Assembly: GCF_000741535.1 (NCBI RefSeq)
Contig: NZ_JGYQ01000006.1
Span: 1-64,000 of the forward strand
Source of the DNA: Bifidobacterium boum
Lineage (GTDB): Bacteria > Actinomycetota > Actinomycetes > Actinomycetales > Bifidobacteriaceae
Length of the DNA stretch: 64,000 bases
Direction of reading: 5' to 3'
Shown piece by piece: positions 18,216-27,993 of this stretch; position 1 is the first letter of the stretch; every line of letters starts with the position of its first letter. A program made the position numbers and the translations under genes. The notes beneath the pieces are model-generated. The model had not been told where the DNA came from and ran no database searches. It was given only the letters and a program-made list of their open reading frames with translations.

Positions 18216-18947
18216 GTGACTTACTCACTTTTCGTCAAACTAGCCGCCGAATTCGTCGGTACGGCCATCCTCATGGTGTTCGGCAACGGCTCCGTCGCCA
18301 ATGTCGAACTCAAGAACACCAAAGGCCATCACGCCGGCTGGCTGAACATCGCCATGGGCTACGGCTTCGGCGTCATGTTCCCGGTACTGATGTTCGGCGC
18401 GGTCTCCGGCGCCCACATCAACCCGGCTATGACCATCGCCCAGGCGGTCAACGGCATGTTCCCATGGAACGAGGTGCTGCCGTACATCATCGCCCAGCTG
18501 CTTGGCGCAATCGTCGGCCAGCTGATCGTCTACGTCACCTACTACCCGCATTACCGTGACACCGAAGACGCCGAAGCAATCCTCGGTACCTTCTGCACCA
18601 CTGATGCCGAAAACGACCGCGTGAACTACTTCCTCAACGAGTTCTTCGGCACCTTCATGCTCGTAATCGGCGCGCTGTGCTGCCTGTCCATGCCGTGGGG
18701 TCAGAAAGATCCGGCGGCCGCGTCCATCGTGGTCGGTTTCATCGTGTGGGGTCTGGTCACCTCAATGGGCGGCCCGACCGGTCCCGGCCTTAACCCCGCT
18801 CGCGATTTGATGCCGCGTCTGTTGCACCAGCTGCTGCCGATTCCGCACAAGGGCGGTTCCCGCTGGGGCGAAGCATGGATCCCTGTGGTCGCCCCGATCC
18901 TGGGCGCGATCCTCGGCGCATTCCTGTTCAAGGTGTTGTTCGCCTAA
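18216..18947 (+). CDS. Aquaglyceroporin / MIP family channel
   Basis: A 243-residue six-helix channel. The two pore half-helices are marked by HINPAM and GLNPARDLMPR; the Asp after the second NPAR is typical of glycerol facilitators rather than strict water channels. It would let glycerol and water cross the membrane. The start is taken as GTG 18216, preceded by GAGAGAAG, because the N-terminus then matches the family (TYSLFVKLAAEFVGT); the ATG at 18102 would add 38 basic residues. A single gene closed by its own terminator. Confidence 0.92.
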   Translation: MTYSLFVKLAAEFVGTAILMVFGNGSVANVELKNTKGHHAGWLNIAMGYGFGVMFPVLMFGAVSGAHINPAMTIAQAVNGMFPWNEVLPYIIAQLLGAIVGQLIVYVTYYPHYRDTEDAEAILGTFCTTDAENDRVNYFLNEFFGTFMLVIGALCCLSMPWGQKDPAAASIVVGFIVWGLVTSMGGPTGPGLNPARDLMPRLLHQLLPIPHKGGSRWGEAWIPVVAPILGAILGAFLFKVLFA

Positions 18948-18965
18948 TCGGCAATAAGACACGCA

Positions 18966-19012
18966 GCCCGGTGATGATGCAGCGGTTCATCCAGCATTAT
19001 CACCGGGCTTTT
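18966..19012 (+). terminator. Rho-independent terminator
   Basis: GCCCGGTGATGATGC pairs with GCATTATCACCGGGC (one mismatch) and is followed by TTTTG, 19 bp after the aquaglyceroporin stop. Confidence 0.85.
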
Positions 19013-19172
19013 GTATTGCGGCGCTGGACCCCGTTATGCCAGTTGCATCCGTGCGATTCCGGCAATAGGCGCACGATGGACTAGACTGGAATCCAATGGT
19101 TCCCGCATGGGGGACGGGGCGGACGATACAGCATCGCCCCAGCAGTAAGCGGTTTACAGCAGAAAGGTACGT

Positions 19173-20330
19173 ATGGACGCGGATCTGGTAATCGTCGGCG
19201 CAGGCCTGTTCGGCCTGACCGTGGCGCAACAGGCGGTCGAAAAGCATGGCGCGAAGGTGGAAATCATCGACGTGCGCGATCATATCGGCGGCAACGCATA
19301 CTCGTACATGGACAAAGAAACGGGCGCGGAAATCCACAAGTACGGCGCCCACCTGTTCCACACATCCAACCCGCGCGTCTGGGAATATGTTAACCGTTTC
19401 ACCGAATTCACCGACTATGTCCACCGCGTCTACACCACGCACAACGGCGAAGTGTTCCCGCTGCCGATCAACCTGGGCACCATCAACCAGTTCTTCCACG
19501 CGCACTACACCCCGGCTGAAGCCAAGGCGCTTATCGCCGAACAGGCGGGCGAACTCGCCGGCACCGACCCGGCCAACCTCAACGACAAGGGCATTTCGCT
19601 CATCGGCCGTCCGCTGTATGAGGCGTTCATCAAGAACTACACGGCCAAGCAGTGGCAGACCGATCCGAGTGAACTGCCGGCAGGCATCATCAAGCGCCTG
19701 CCCGTGCGTTTCAACTATGACAACCGCTACTTCCGCGACACGTGGGAGGGTCTGCCCAAGGACGGCTACACCGCGTGGATGGAGCGCATGATCGACGACC
19801 CGCGTATCCACGTAACCCTGAACACCGATTTCTTCGACGAATCCCAGCCGCTGAACAAGAAGGCGCTTGTCGGCAAGGTGCCGGTCGTTTACACCGGTCC
19901 AGTCGACCGGTACTTCGATTACGAGCTCGGCGATCTCAAGTGGCGTACCGTCGATTTCAAGGAAGTCCGCTACGACGAGGGCGACCATTTCGGCTGCCCG
20001 GTCATGAACTTCGCGGATTCCGACGTGCCGTACACTCGCGCCATCGAATTCAAGAACTTCAACCCCGAGCGCAAGGACTCCCAGAACCCCGACAAGACGG
20101 TGGTCTGGGAGGAGTACAGCCGCTTCGCCACTCGCGAGGACGAGCCGTACTACCCGGTCAACACAGCGGAAGACAAGGCGCTGTACGAGCAGTACGCCGC
20201 GAAGGCCGCGCAGGAGCCGAAGGTCGTGTTCGGCGGACGCCTGGGCACGTACAAGTACTACGACATGCACAACGTGATCGACACCGCGCTCACCGCGTAC
20301 GAGGAGCAAGTCGCCCCGCTGCTCGGATGA
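19173..20330 (+). CDS. glf: UDP-galactopyranose mutase
   Basis: A 385-residue FAD enzyme that converts UDP-galactopyranose to UDP-galactofuranose for cell-surface glycans. The N-terminal FAD motif is IVGAGLFGLTVA, followed by IGGNAYSY and GAHLFHTSN, which are characteristic of Glf. Conserved arginines and tyrosines that hold the substrate appear around YTGPVDRYFDY. The length is typical. AGAAAGG precedes the start. No other galactofuranose genes are adjacent. Confidence 0.95.
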   Translation: MDADLVIVGAGLFGLTVAQQAVEKHGAKVEIIDVRDHIGGNAYSYMDKETGAEIHKYGAHLFHTSNPRVWEYVNRFTEFTDYVHRVYTTHNGEVFPLPINLGTINQFFHAHYTPAEAKALIAEQAGELAGTDPANLNDKGISLIGRPLYEAFIKNYTAKQWQTDPSELPAGIIKRLPVRFNYDNRYFRDTWEGLPKDGYTAWMERMIDDPRIHVTLNTDFFDESQPLNKKALVGKVPVVYTGPVDRYFDYELGDLKWRTVDFKEVRYDEGDHFGCPVMNFADSDVPYTRAIEFKNFNPERKDSQNPDKTVVWEEYSRFATREDEPYYPVNTAEDKALYEQYAAKAAQEPKVVFGGRLGTYKYYDMHNVIDTALTAYEEQVAPLLG

Positions 20331-20456
20331 GACGGGACGGGTGGCTACTCTGAGAGCCGGCTGAAGACTGACTTTGGGCTGACCGAAGTCTGACCGAGTG
20401 CCTATTTGGGGCCGGCGGAGGACTGGCTGTTCCGAGCTGCTCGACTGCAACATCTG

Positions 20457-20494
20457 AACGCCGACATGGGATTGTTTGATTCCATGTCGGCGTT
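20457..20494 (+). terminator. Rho-independent terminator of glf
   Basis: AACGCCGACATGG pairs perfectly with CCATGTCGGCGTT over a 12-nt loop, ending in TTT. It lies 126 bp past the glf stop. Confidence 0.75.
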
Positions 20495-20682
20495 TGCGTA
20501 TTGCGCCACGGTGGATACTGGGCATAGGACGTATCTCATCCCGGTGCGACTGGCCAGTCGCATCACTGGCAACTATGGCCCGCATGTGCCGGAACACCGC
20601 CCCAATCACGTCGCCGTGCAACACAGCAATCACGCCACAGACAGATACCGCCCCCCTGCCACACCACCACCGCAATGAAAAA

Positions 20683-20724
20683 CCGTCTGCTGACGCCGAG
20701 AAATTTCTCAGCGTCAGCAGACGG
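20683..20724 (-). terminator. Terminator of ino1 (TCTGCTGACGC hairpin family)
   Basis: CCGTCTGCTGACGC pairs with its exact complement around an inner GAGAAATTTCTC, and the minus strand continues with five T. Related hairpins occur at 24735-24772, 51107-51148 and 51156-51203. Confidence 0.8.
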
Positions 20725-20800
20725 TAATCAATAACGGGTAATCACGGTATCTGGCGGCCAACTCAACAATCATCTGTCGCCAGACACGCAACGCACCCAA

Positions 20801-21946
20801 TCAGGCGTGCCACACGTCCTTGCCTGCGGCCTTCGCCGCCGCGACATCAGCATCAAGCTGCGCCTCATTGGCTTCAGACTCGCCGGTGATGAACTTCTCG
20901 ACGAGCGCCTTCGCCTCGCTATCCTCATGCTGGACAGCCGGGGACTTCATGAAGTACGCGGAAGCGGACAGCACCGGGCCGGCCAGATGACGGTCGAGCG
21001 CGATCTTCGCGGCACGCAGCGCATCGATGACCACGCCAGCGGAGTTCGGGGAATCCCACACCTCGAGCTTGTACTCAAGATTCAGCGGAACATCGCCGAA
21101 GGTCGTGCCCTCAAGACGCACGAACGCGAACTTGCGGTCCTCAAGCCACGCGACATAATCGGACGGGCCGATATGCACGTTATGCGGATCCATCTCGTGA
21201 GGAACGATGGAAGTGACAGCGCGGGTCTTGGAAATCTTCTTGGATTCCAGACGCTTACGCTCAAGCATATTCATGAAGTCCATGTCGCCGCCGACGTTGA
21301 GCTGGTACGTACGGTCGAGACGCACGCCACGGTCCTCGAACAGGCGGGCGAGCACACGGTGCGTGATGGTCGCGCCGACCTGGCTCTTGATGTCGTCGCC
21401 GACAATCGGCAGACCCGCCTTGCGGAACTTGTCAGCCCACTCCGGATCAGAAGCAATGAACACCGGCAGGCAGTTCACGAACGCGCAGCCAGCATCGATG
21501 GCGGCCTGGGCATACGCCTTGTCAGCCTGCTCGGAACCGACCGGCAGGTAGCTGATAAGGATGTCGGCCTTGGTGTCGCGCAGCACCTGGGCGACATCCA
21601 CCGGCTCGGCGTCGGATTCAGTGATGACCTGACGGTAGTACTCGCCAAGACCGTCACCGGTCGGGCCGCGCTGCACGGTGACACCGGAAACCGGCATATC
21701 CTTGCAGAACTGGTACGTGTTGTTCATGCTGGCGAAGATGGCTTCGTTCAGGTCCTTGCCGACCTTGGCGGCATCAACATCGAACGCCGCGACAAACTCA
21801 ATGTCCTTGATCCGGTACCCGCCGAACACGTTGTGCATGATGCCGGGGATCTTCTCATCGTCCTTGGCATCCTTGTAATATTCGACGCCCTGAACGAGAG
21901 ACGAGGCGCAGTTACCCACGCCAGCGATTGCCACGCGAATGCTCAT
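20801..21946 (-). CDS. ino1: Inositol-3-phosphate synthase
   Basis: A 381-residue NAD-dependent enzyme that turns glucose-6-phosphate into 1L-myo-inositol-1-phosphate, the entry to actinobacterial phosphatidylinositol and inositol conjugates. The Rossmann start is [16 protein letters not shown]. Family blocks [30 protein letters not shown] and [12 protein letters not shown] are present, and the length matches the short bacterial/archaeal form. AAGAGGAG precedes the start. It is divergent from the penicillin-binding protein gene, with 336 bp between. Confidence 0.95.
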   Translation of the reverse strand: MSIRVAIAGVGNCASSLVQGVEYYKDAKDDEKIPGIMHNVFGGYRIKDIEFVAAFDVDAAKVGKDLNEAIFASMNNTYQFCKDMPVSGVTVQRGPTGDGLGEYYRQVITESDAEPVDVAQVLRDTKADILISYLPVGSEQADKAYAQAAIDAGCAFVNCLPVFIASDPEWADKFRKAGLPIVGDDIKSQVGATITHRVLARLFEDRGVRLDRTYQLNVGGDMDFMNMLERKRLESKKISKTRAVTSIVPHEMDPHNVHIGPSDYVAWLEDRKFAFVRLEGTTFGDVPLNLEYKLEVWDSPNSAGVVIDALRAAKIALDRHLAGPVLSASAYFMKSPAVQHEDSEAKALVEKFITGESEANEAQLDADVAAAKAAGKDVWHA

Positions 21947-22282
21947 TTGGACTCCTCTTAACTAAGCGTTGCGTTATTCCAAACTTCAAGCATACCGTTT
22001 CGTTTGGAGAAGCACAGTCGAAACCGGCAAGAAACATCACAAATCGACGGAACATGCAGCGACATATCATCATTGTTCAGACAGTTGAAGACCGATTGAC
22101 CGGTTTATGGGATTCGTCGCCCATCGTCAATACTCACAATCCTGCCGACACCACATGAACCGACGCGCGGACAAGAACCACTACAGGCCACTACAGGATG
22201 CTTCGCCCTCCAACCGCCTCGATTTGTGTGGATTCCGATGAGAACAGCCGATTTTTCAGGTGCTCCGGCTACGGTGGCAAGC
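21947..22282. other. Divergent promoter region of ino1 and the PBP gene
   Basis: 336 bp. CCAAAC (21979-21984) and GTTTGG (22002-22007) form a loose inverted repeat close to ino1. No clear promoter hexamers or small gene were seen. Confidence 0.4.
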
Positions 22283-24715
22283 ATGGCTTCACAGAAACGT
22301 AGTGCTTCATCACGCCCGCGCAGCGCACGCAGCGCATCATCCACGCGCGGCACGGGGGGCAACGCATACGATTCCCGCAGGTCTAACGAAACCTTCGGCA
22401 CCGCGTCCCGCAACACCAGCGGCACGCGCGGATCACACCGCGCACACGGCTCACACAGCCGGCGCAACGCCGGCTCCACATCGCGCCGTGCCAGTGCCAC
22501 ACGACATAGCGGGCCGGGTACGCATCGCGCCGAAGGCCGTGGCCCCAAAACGCGAGTCAAAGGCCGTCATCGTATTCTCAAATGGTCGCTCGGCCTGATT
22601 CTCAGCTTCATCGCCATCGCCGCCGCAGGATTCGCCTACCTGTATGTCACCACGGAAATCCCGCAGCCGGAAAAAATCGCGATGGCCGCGAAAACCACCG
22701 TCTACTATGCCGACGGCACGACGCCAATCGGCAGCTACGCCGCACAAAACCGCGAAATCATCGATTGCTCAACCCTGCCGAAATATGTCGGCCAGTCCAT
22801 CGTCGCCTCCGAAAACCGCACGTTCTACCAAGACAGAGGCATCGACCTACGCGGCATCGCCCGCGCTCTGGTCACCAACCTGCGTACCGGGTCAAGACAA
22901 GGCGGATCGACCATCACCCAACAGTATGCGGAACGGTATTATCTGGGTGAGACGACCACATACAAAGGCAAAATGCGCGAAGCGATCCTCGCCATCAAAA
23001 TCGCGCAAACCCAGTCCAAAGACACCGTGCTATGCAACTATATGAACACGATTTACCTCGGACGAGGCGCGTACGGCATCCAAGCGGCCGCAAAAGCCTA
23101 CTACAACAAAGACGCCAAAGATCTCACCGTTTCCGAAGCGGCGATGCTCGCCGGCATCATCCCCGCGCCAAGCACGTGGGATCCGGCAATCAGTCCCAAG
23201 CAGGCGACGTCACGATTCAACCGCGTCATCCGCATCATGAAAGAAGACGGTTACATCACCGCGGCGCAAGCGCAGGAGGCCGCCATGCCGCAAACCGTCG
23301 TCACCCAGACCACAGAAAACACCTATCAGGGATACAAAGGGTATCTGCTGACCATGGTCGAACAGGAGCTGGTCAATTCCAAGGCGTTCACCAAGGACGA
23401 GCTGGAAACCGGCGGATACAAGATTGTGACAACCTTCGACCAGAACACGCAGAATCAAATGCAATCCGTGGGCGACAACCGTGCGTCCGGTATGCCGGAA
23501 GGCATGCAGATCGGTGCATTGGCGGCGGATCCGCGAGACGGCAGCATCAAATCAATCTACGGCGGCAACGATTACTTGACCCACCAGCTCAACAACGCCA
23601 CGCAGGCAACGTACGAGCCAGGATCGACCATGAAACCGTTCGCACTACTCGGTGCCGCACAGGCCGGCGTCAGCTTCAACACGATGTTTAACGGCAATTC
23701 ACCGCAAACCTTCAAAGGCTTGGTCAGTTCGGTCGCCAATTCAGGCAACGTGAGTTACGGTTACGTAGACCTGTACAAAGCGACCGCCTACTCCGTCAAC
23801 ACCGCGTTCATGCGGCTCAACGAGAAGCTCACCCCGCAGAAAACCGCGGACATCGCGCATGCTGCAGGCATCACCAGCGATATCGACGGGACCTCGCCAT
23901 ACGATGTGCTTGGCATCAACTCGGTGACGGTCAAAGAACTCACCCAAGCGCACGCCACCATCGCCACCGGCGGGGTCAAACACACGCTGCACTGCGTATC
24001 CAAAGTACTCAGTTCTGACAGCAAAGAGCTGTATACCGCAAAAACCGGCGATGAGCGCGTGTTCGAAGAAAACGATTGTGCGCTGGTCATCAAAGCCATG
24101 GAAGGCACCGTGCAATACGGCACCGGCAAGGAAGCACGGTCAATCGGCCGGACCATCGCCGGCAAAACCGGCACCGCGAACGATGCGTACGCGGCATCCT
24201 TCGTCGGCTATACGCCGCAGCTGATCAACACGTGGGCCATGTGGTATCCGGATGCGAATGGCAATCCGCAGGAAATCGTCGATTTCAACGGGTACACCCA
24301 CTCCGAATACCCGGTACACCTGTTCACCGAATTCATGAAGCAGGCGCTCAACGGAACCGAAAACATCTCGTTCCCGACAGCAACCGATGACGGCAAAGTC
24401 GGCGGACCGGACGGCACATGGGGCACAGGACGCGGCAGTAGTAGCGGCGCGAAGCGCTACTCAGGGTCCTCGTCGAGACCCAGCAGCCCATCCGCGACGG
24501 CAACAACCCCGGCAACCGGCACCGCACCTTCGACCGGAAACACGGATACGGGCAATACCGGCGCTGATACGTCCGGCGGCTCAGGCTCAGGTACCGGTGG
24601 AGCCGGCAGTAATGGCGGCAACGGTACAAGTACCGAGGGCAATGCCGGCGGCAACGGCACCACCACCGGCGGGACCAGTACCGGCAACACCACAGGCGGG
24701 ACCGGCGGTCAATAA
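22283..24715 (+). CDS. Class A penicillin-binding protein (transglycosylase/transpeptidase)
   Basis: An 810-residue bifunctional peptidoglycan synthase. A basic, Ser/Arg-rich cytoplasmic tail of about 95 residues precedes one membrane helix (LKWSLGLILSFIAIAAAGFA). The GT51 domain has ASENRTFYQDRGID and GGSTITQQY. The transpeptidase domain has the nucleophile serine in GSTMKPFALLG (about residue 448), YSVNTAF, and KTGT (about residue 628). The last ~110 residues are a low-complexity Gly/Ser/Thr tail outside the membrane. The start is uncertain; 22226 and 22238 are in-frame alternatives, none with a strong ribosome site. Confidence 0.93.
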   Translation: MASQKRSASSRPRSARSASSTRGTGGNAYDSRRSNETFGTASRNTSGTRGSHRAHGSHSRRNAGSTSRRASATRHSGPGTHRAEGRGPKTRVKGRHRILKWSLGLILSFIAIAAAGFAYLYVTTEIPQPEKIAMAAKTTVYYADGTTPIGSYAAQNREIIDCSTLPKYVGQSIVASENRTFYQDRGIDLRGIARALVTNLRTGSRQGGSTITQQYAERYYLGETTTYKGKMREAILAIKIAQTQSKDTVLCNYMNTIYLGRGAYGIQAAAKAYYNKDAKDLTVSEAAMLAGIIPAPSTWDPAISPKQATSRFNRVIRIMKEDGYITAAQAQEAAMPQTVVTQTTENTYQGYKGYLLTMVEQELVNSKAFTKDELETGGYKIVTTFDQNTQNQMQSVGDNRASGMPEGMQIGALAADPRDGSIKSIYGGNDYLTHQLNNATQATYEPGSTMKPFALLGAAQAGVSFNTMFNGNSPQTFKGLVSSVANSGNVSYGYVDLYKATAYSVNTAFMRLNEKLTPQKTADIAHAAGITSDIDGTSPYDVLGINSVTVKELTQAHATIATGGVKHTLHCVSKVLSSDSKELYTAKTGDERVFEENDCALVIKAMEGTVQYGTGKEARSIGRTIAGKTGTANDAYAASFVGYTPQLINTWAMWYPDANGNPQEIVDFNGYTHSEYPVHLFTEFMKQALNGTENISFPTATDDGKVGGPDGTWGTGRGSSSGAKRYSGSSSRPSSPSATATTPATGTAPSTGNTDTGNTGADTSGGSGSGTGGAGSNGGNGTSTEGNAGGNGTTTGGTSTGNTTGGTGGQ

Positions 24716-24734
24716 TCCACTGACCCCAATCTGT

Positions 24735-24772
24735 GTCTGCCGACGCTCAGACCCCCGTGAGTGTCGACAGAC
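24735..24772 (+). terminator. Hairpin of the TCTGCCGACGCTCA family
   Basis: GTCTGCCGACGCTCA and TGAGTGTCGACAGAC match at 13 of 15 positions around an 8-nt loop, 19 bp after the PBP stop. There is no T-run. Confidence 0.6.
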
Positions 24773-24853
24773 GGTTGGATATGGTATGCCCGGAATCCCG
24801 GCATGCTGTCGGGGCGTCACTGCACGAATCGCCGTCAGTTCCCCTCAAGAACG

Positions 24854-24897
24854 ACGTGGGCCCGGCCACCGTATTGCGACGGCGGCCGGGCCCACGT
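24854..24897. terminator. Bidirectional terminator hairpin
   Basis: ACGTGGGCCCGGCC pairs perfectly with GGCCGGGCCCACGT. It separates the PBP gene from the convergent leuA gene, 26 bp from the leuA stop. Confidence 0.75.
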
Positions 24898-24922
24898 ATT
24901 ATACCCGTAGTCTAGGCGCTAT

Positions 24923-26836
24923 TCAGCGTTCGGAACGGTTGATGGCGGAGATAATCGCCTTCAGCGAGCTCGTGATGATCGAGGAATCGATGCCGACACC
25001 CCAGATGATCTGGCTGTCACCCTCGTCGCCGATCTGGCATTCCACGTAGGAGGCGGCCATGGCGTCCGTGCTCGCGGTCATCGTATGCTCGACATAATCC
25101 ATGACGGACACGTTGATGCCAAGGCTGCTCACCGCGTTGATGAACGCGGCAATCGGACCGTTGCCCATGCCGGACAGCTCGCGGATATGATCATCACCAC
25201 TGTCGGCAAGGTCAGCGCCGCGGTCGAGCATCTTCACCTTGATTACGGTGTCAGAACCATCCTCACCGGAGGAGACAGAGACATTGAGCAGCTTGAGACG
25301 GCCCCACTGCTTCAGGGTCTCATCGCCATGGTCGCCGACAATCGCGCCTGCGGCGGTCGCACCGGAATCCTCGACCGGCAGGTACTCGTCCTTGAACAGG
25401 CGCCAAATGTCCTCATCCTTGACTTCGCGCTTGGTTTCGTCCGCGTAGGCCTGCACGACTTTCTCAAACTCGATCTGCAGACGCTTCGGCAGGTCAAGAT
25501 TGTGATTGGTCTTGAGCAGGTAGGCCATGCCGCCCTTGCCAGACTGGGAGTTGACGCGAATTATCGCCTCATAGCTGCGGCCGATATCCTTCGGATCGAT
25601 CGGCAAATACGGCACCAGCCAGACGAACTTGTCAAGGTCGGCACCGGCACGTTCGGCCGCCACCTGACGGGCTTCCAGGCCCTTCTTGATGGCATCCTGA
25701 TGGGATCCGGAGAATGCGGTGAACACGAAGTTACCGGCGTACGGGTGACGCTCGGAAATCTTCAGCTGATTGCAGTACTCGACGGTCTTGCGGATTTCCG
25801 GCACGTTAGAGTAGTCAATCTGCGGGTCGATACCCTGGGTGAGCATGTTGAGCCCGAGCGTGACCAAATCCACATTGCCGGTACGCTCACCGTTGCCCAG
25901 CAGGCAGCCTTCCACACGGTCGGCGCCGGCCAGCACAGCCAGTTCGGTGGCCGCCACGCCCATACCTTCATCGTTGTGTGGATGCAAGGACAGGACGATG
26001 GAATCACGATCCTTGAGGTTGTTCGAAACGTACTCGACCTCGTCCGCGAACACGTTCGGCGTGGTCATTTCGACCGTCGCCGGCAGGTTGATGATCATGC
26101 GATGATCCGGCGTCGGCTTAATCACGTCAATCACCGCGTTGCACACCTCAACCGCGTACTCCGGTTCGGTGCCGGTGAAGGATTCCGGCGAATACTCGTA
26201 GTACAGATCCGTGCCCTTGGCTTCGCCCTCAAGCTGCTTGCACAGCGCGGCGGCATCCGTGGCGAGCTTCTTGATGCCCTCCTTGTCTTTGCGGAAGACG
26301 ACCTCACGCTGCAGCACGGAGACGGAATTGTAGAAGTGCACGACCGCACGCTTGGCGCCGCGCAGGCACTCGTAGGTCTTGCGGATCAGATGCTCGCGCG
26401 CCTGGGTGAGCACGATGATGGTCACGTCGTCAGGAATGAGCTCACGCTCGATCAGCATGCGGATGAAATCGTAATCAGTTTCCGAAGCGCTCGGGAAACC
26501 GACCTCAATCTCCTTGAAGCCCATGGACACCAGCAGGTTCCAGAAGCGCAGCTTGCGTTCGGAATCCATCGGGTTGACCAGCGCCTGATTGCCGTCGCGC
26601 AGATCGACGGAGCACCAGCGCGGGGCGCGACGCAGCTTCTTGTTCGGCCACGTACGCTCAGGGAATTCGAACGGTACCTGCTTGTCGTAAGCGACATACT
26701 TGTTGTACGGCATGCTGCTCGGCTTCTGCGGGCCGCCGATGAATCGTGCCGGAGGCAGCAGCGGGTCGTTGTTCCCTCCGTTGGACGCTGCGGCGACTGC
26801 CGCGAGATCAAATACCGATGATTGATCCTGACCCAT
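24923..26836 (-). CDS. leuA: 2-isopropylmalate synthase
   Basis: A 637-residue enzyme condensing acetyl-CoA with 2-ketoisovalerate, the first step of leucine synthesis. The N-terminal extension (PSSMPYNKYVAYDKQVPF) and length mark the actinobacterial type. The TIM barrel has VDLRDGNQALVNPM (about residue 77) and the metal-binding LSLHPHNDEGMG. The C-terminal region (from about 470) is the leucine-sensing domain, with GNGPIAAFINAV. ATG 26836 follows AAGGAGGAGTG; a GTG at 26839 is an alternative. Leucine feedback inhibition is expected from the domain. No leucine-rich leader peptide was found upstream. Confidence 0.95.
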   Translation of the reverse strand: MGQDQSSVFDLAAVAAASNGGNNDPLLPPARFIGGPQKPSSMPYNKYVAYDKQVPFEFPERTWPNKKLRRAPRWCSVDLRDGNQALVNPMDSERKLRFWNLLVSMGFKEIEVGFPSASETDYDFIRMLIERELIPDDVTIIVLTQAREHLIRKTYECLRGAKRAVVHFYNSVSVLQREVVFRKDKEGIKKLATDAAALCKQLEGEAKGTDLYYEYSPESFTGTEPEYAVEVCNAVIDVIKPTPDHRMIINLPATVEMTTPNVFADEVEYVSNNLKDRDSIVLSLHPHNDEGMGVAATELAVLAGADRVEGCLLGNGERTGNVDLVTLGLNMLTQGIDPQIDYSNVPEIRKTVEYCNQLKISERHPYAGNFVFTAFSGSHQDAIKKGLEARQVAAERAGADLDKFVWLVPYLPIDPKDIGRSYEAIIRVNSQSGKGGMAYLLKTNHNLDLPKRLQIEFEKVVQAYADETKREVKDEDIWRLFKDEYLPVEDSGATAAGAIVGDHGDETLKQWGRLKLLNVSVSSGEDGSDTVIKVKMLDRGADLADSGDDHIRELSGMGNGPIAAFINAVSSLGINVSVMDYVEHTMTASTDAMAASYVECQIGDEGDSQIIWGVGIDSSIITSSLKAIISAINRSER

Positions 26837-27186
26837 CACTCCTCCTTATCTTGGTTGTGCCGCGAAGACCACGGCAACGTTTCCGGCGCGGTCTGGCTCC
26901 GCACCAATGGGTGCCGTTTCACGCGTTTACCTGCGCGTAACACGGATGGTTCCATCCTACCGGCAGGCATTCATATTCCGTCTCGGGGTTTCGGGATATG
27001 ACCACAGGACCGGCACAACGGCAACGCTTTGGCAGCGGGTTAATGACAAGCGTCCATCCGCGCCGCGTCGAATCGGCCAGGCCGTGAGGTACCTCGGCGT
27101 TATGCAATCCGACAGTTGCATCGCGGCGAGATATCAGGATTTTCAGCCGCCATATCACCCAACCCGGCCGTGGTGCGACTGATTCG

Positions 27187-27354
27187 TCACACCGTGGGCA
27201 GATACCCGCCGACACCGGCACGCCGACCGGCTTGCGGACGCCGGGTACGCTGGCGCCGCTGCCATTCCGCATTCGCTTGCAGCCGGCGCTCCCAAATCCG
27301 GCGCTCCCATGTCACCGGCGTTTCCGTTTCTTCGCCACTTACCTGATATTCCAT
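27187..27354 (-). CDS. Small ORF, 55 residues, basic and Trp/Arg-rich
   Basis: ATG 27354 is preceded by AGGAGGTGACGAGT, one of the best ribosome sites in the window. The product starts MEYQVSGEETETPVTWERR and continues with a run rich in Arg and Trp ending in GYLPTV. It has no membrane segment or known motif. It lies 350 bp upstream of leuA on the same strand. It could be a real small protein or a chance frame behind a strong site. Confidence 0.45.
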   Translation of the reverse strand: MEYQVSGEETETPVTWERRIWERRLQANAEWQRRQRTRRPQAGRRAGVGGYLPTV

Positions 27355-27499
27355 ACTCGTCACCTCCTGTGGGTATACGCGTCAGTCGTCCTCTTACTTC
27401 ACGCGAATCCGGACACATCGAATGTTGCGTCCATCGCAACACCGGAGAGTCAACAACGACCCGACCGGTATCATTGCGCGATTCCGCTCACCGCGATTC

Positions 27500-27601
27500 T
27501 TACCGGGTGGCTTGCCCCTCGACCATCGCGACAATCCGGAAGCCCGTCATATGACGCATATGGCAGATTCCTTCGATGGAACGCATCATCATACGAGACA
27601 T
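27500..27601 (-). CDS. Small ORF, 33 residues, Met-rich
   Basis: ATG 27601 has AAAGGAGC 7 nt upstream. The peptide begins MSRMMMRSIEGICHMRHM and ends VEGQATR. Seven methionines plus one Cys and two His suggest metal affinity, but nothing more can be said. A hairpin (GCCGGC, loop, CCGGC) precedes the ribosome site. It is followed after 145 bp by the 55-residue ORF. Confidence 0.4.
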   Translation of the reverse strand: MSRMMMRSIEGICHMRHMTGFRIVAMVEGQATR

Positions 27602-27802
27602 GTCAAGGCTCCTTTCCTGATCGCCGGTTTGTTGGCCGGCTTCAAACGCCCGCCAAACCACGCATCGCCGCGGCTACACCATCGTAGCCATCCGCCAGCG
27701 GCAAATGCAAGACCCCCGATACAACAACGGCTGATATCCGGTGATAACCAGCCGGTCACACGTGGCCGGACAGAGAAGAAAACCGTTCTCCCCCAAACGC
27801 AA

Positions 27803-27838
27803 TGATGGGGGCGGAGGCTTTCACCTCCGTCCCCATCA
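27803..27838. terminator. Terminator-like hairpin
   Basis: TGATGGGGGCGGAGG pairs with CCTCCGTCCCCATCA through one G-T pair over a 6-nt loop. It lies 156 bp downstream of hsp20 and would close that transcript. There is no strong T-run. Confidence 0.5.
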
Positions 27839-27993
27839 TCAGGTCTTGGCTATGTGTCGCCGCCCGCCTATCAGTCAGCGTAGGCAACGTAGCAGCGGGC
27901 GACGCGAACACTCGCCATCGCGCGACATCATCATTGATTCACACGACCGGCAAGGATGTCAGGCACATAGCGTCAACCGGCGCGCACTTGCCG

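Larger units (their letters stand above)
20331..20800. other. Intergenic region between convergent glf and ino1
   Basis: 470 bp. It contains the two terminators listed separately and otherwise no recognisable gene, promoter or repeat. Confidence 0.6.
26837..27993. other. Long sparsely coding region between leuA and hsp20
   Basis: 1157 bp. It contains two candidate small genes on the minus strand (27187-27354 and 27500-27601) and a hairpin at 27803-27838. The 350 bp before leuA hold only weak hairpins and no clear regulatory RNA. Confidence 0.5.

Noticed and set aside
26840-27000. A GGATGGAACCATCC segment upstream of leuA that recalls the T-box core.
   Set aside because: No stem I, AGTA or GNTG elements or specifier loop could be found, and the surrounding bases do not fit the T-box consensus.
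26837-27186. Search for a leucine-rich leader peptide attenuator of leuA.
   Set aside because: The short minus-strand frames in this region contain few Leu codons and no leader-type terminator follows.
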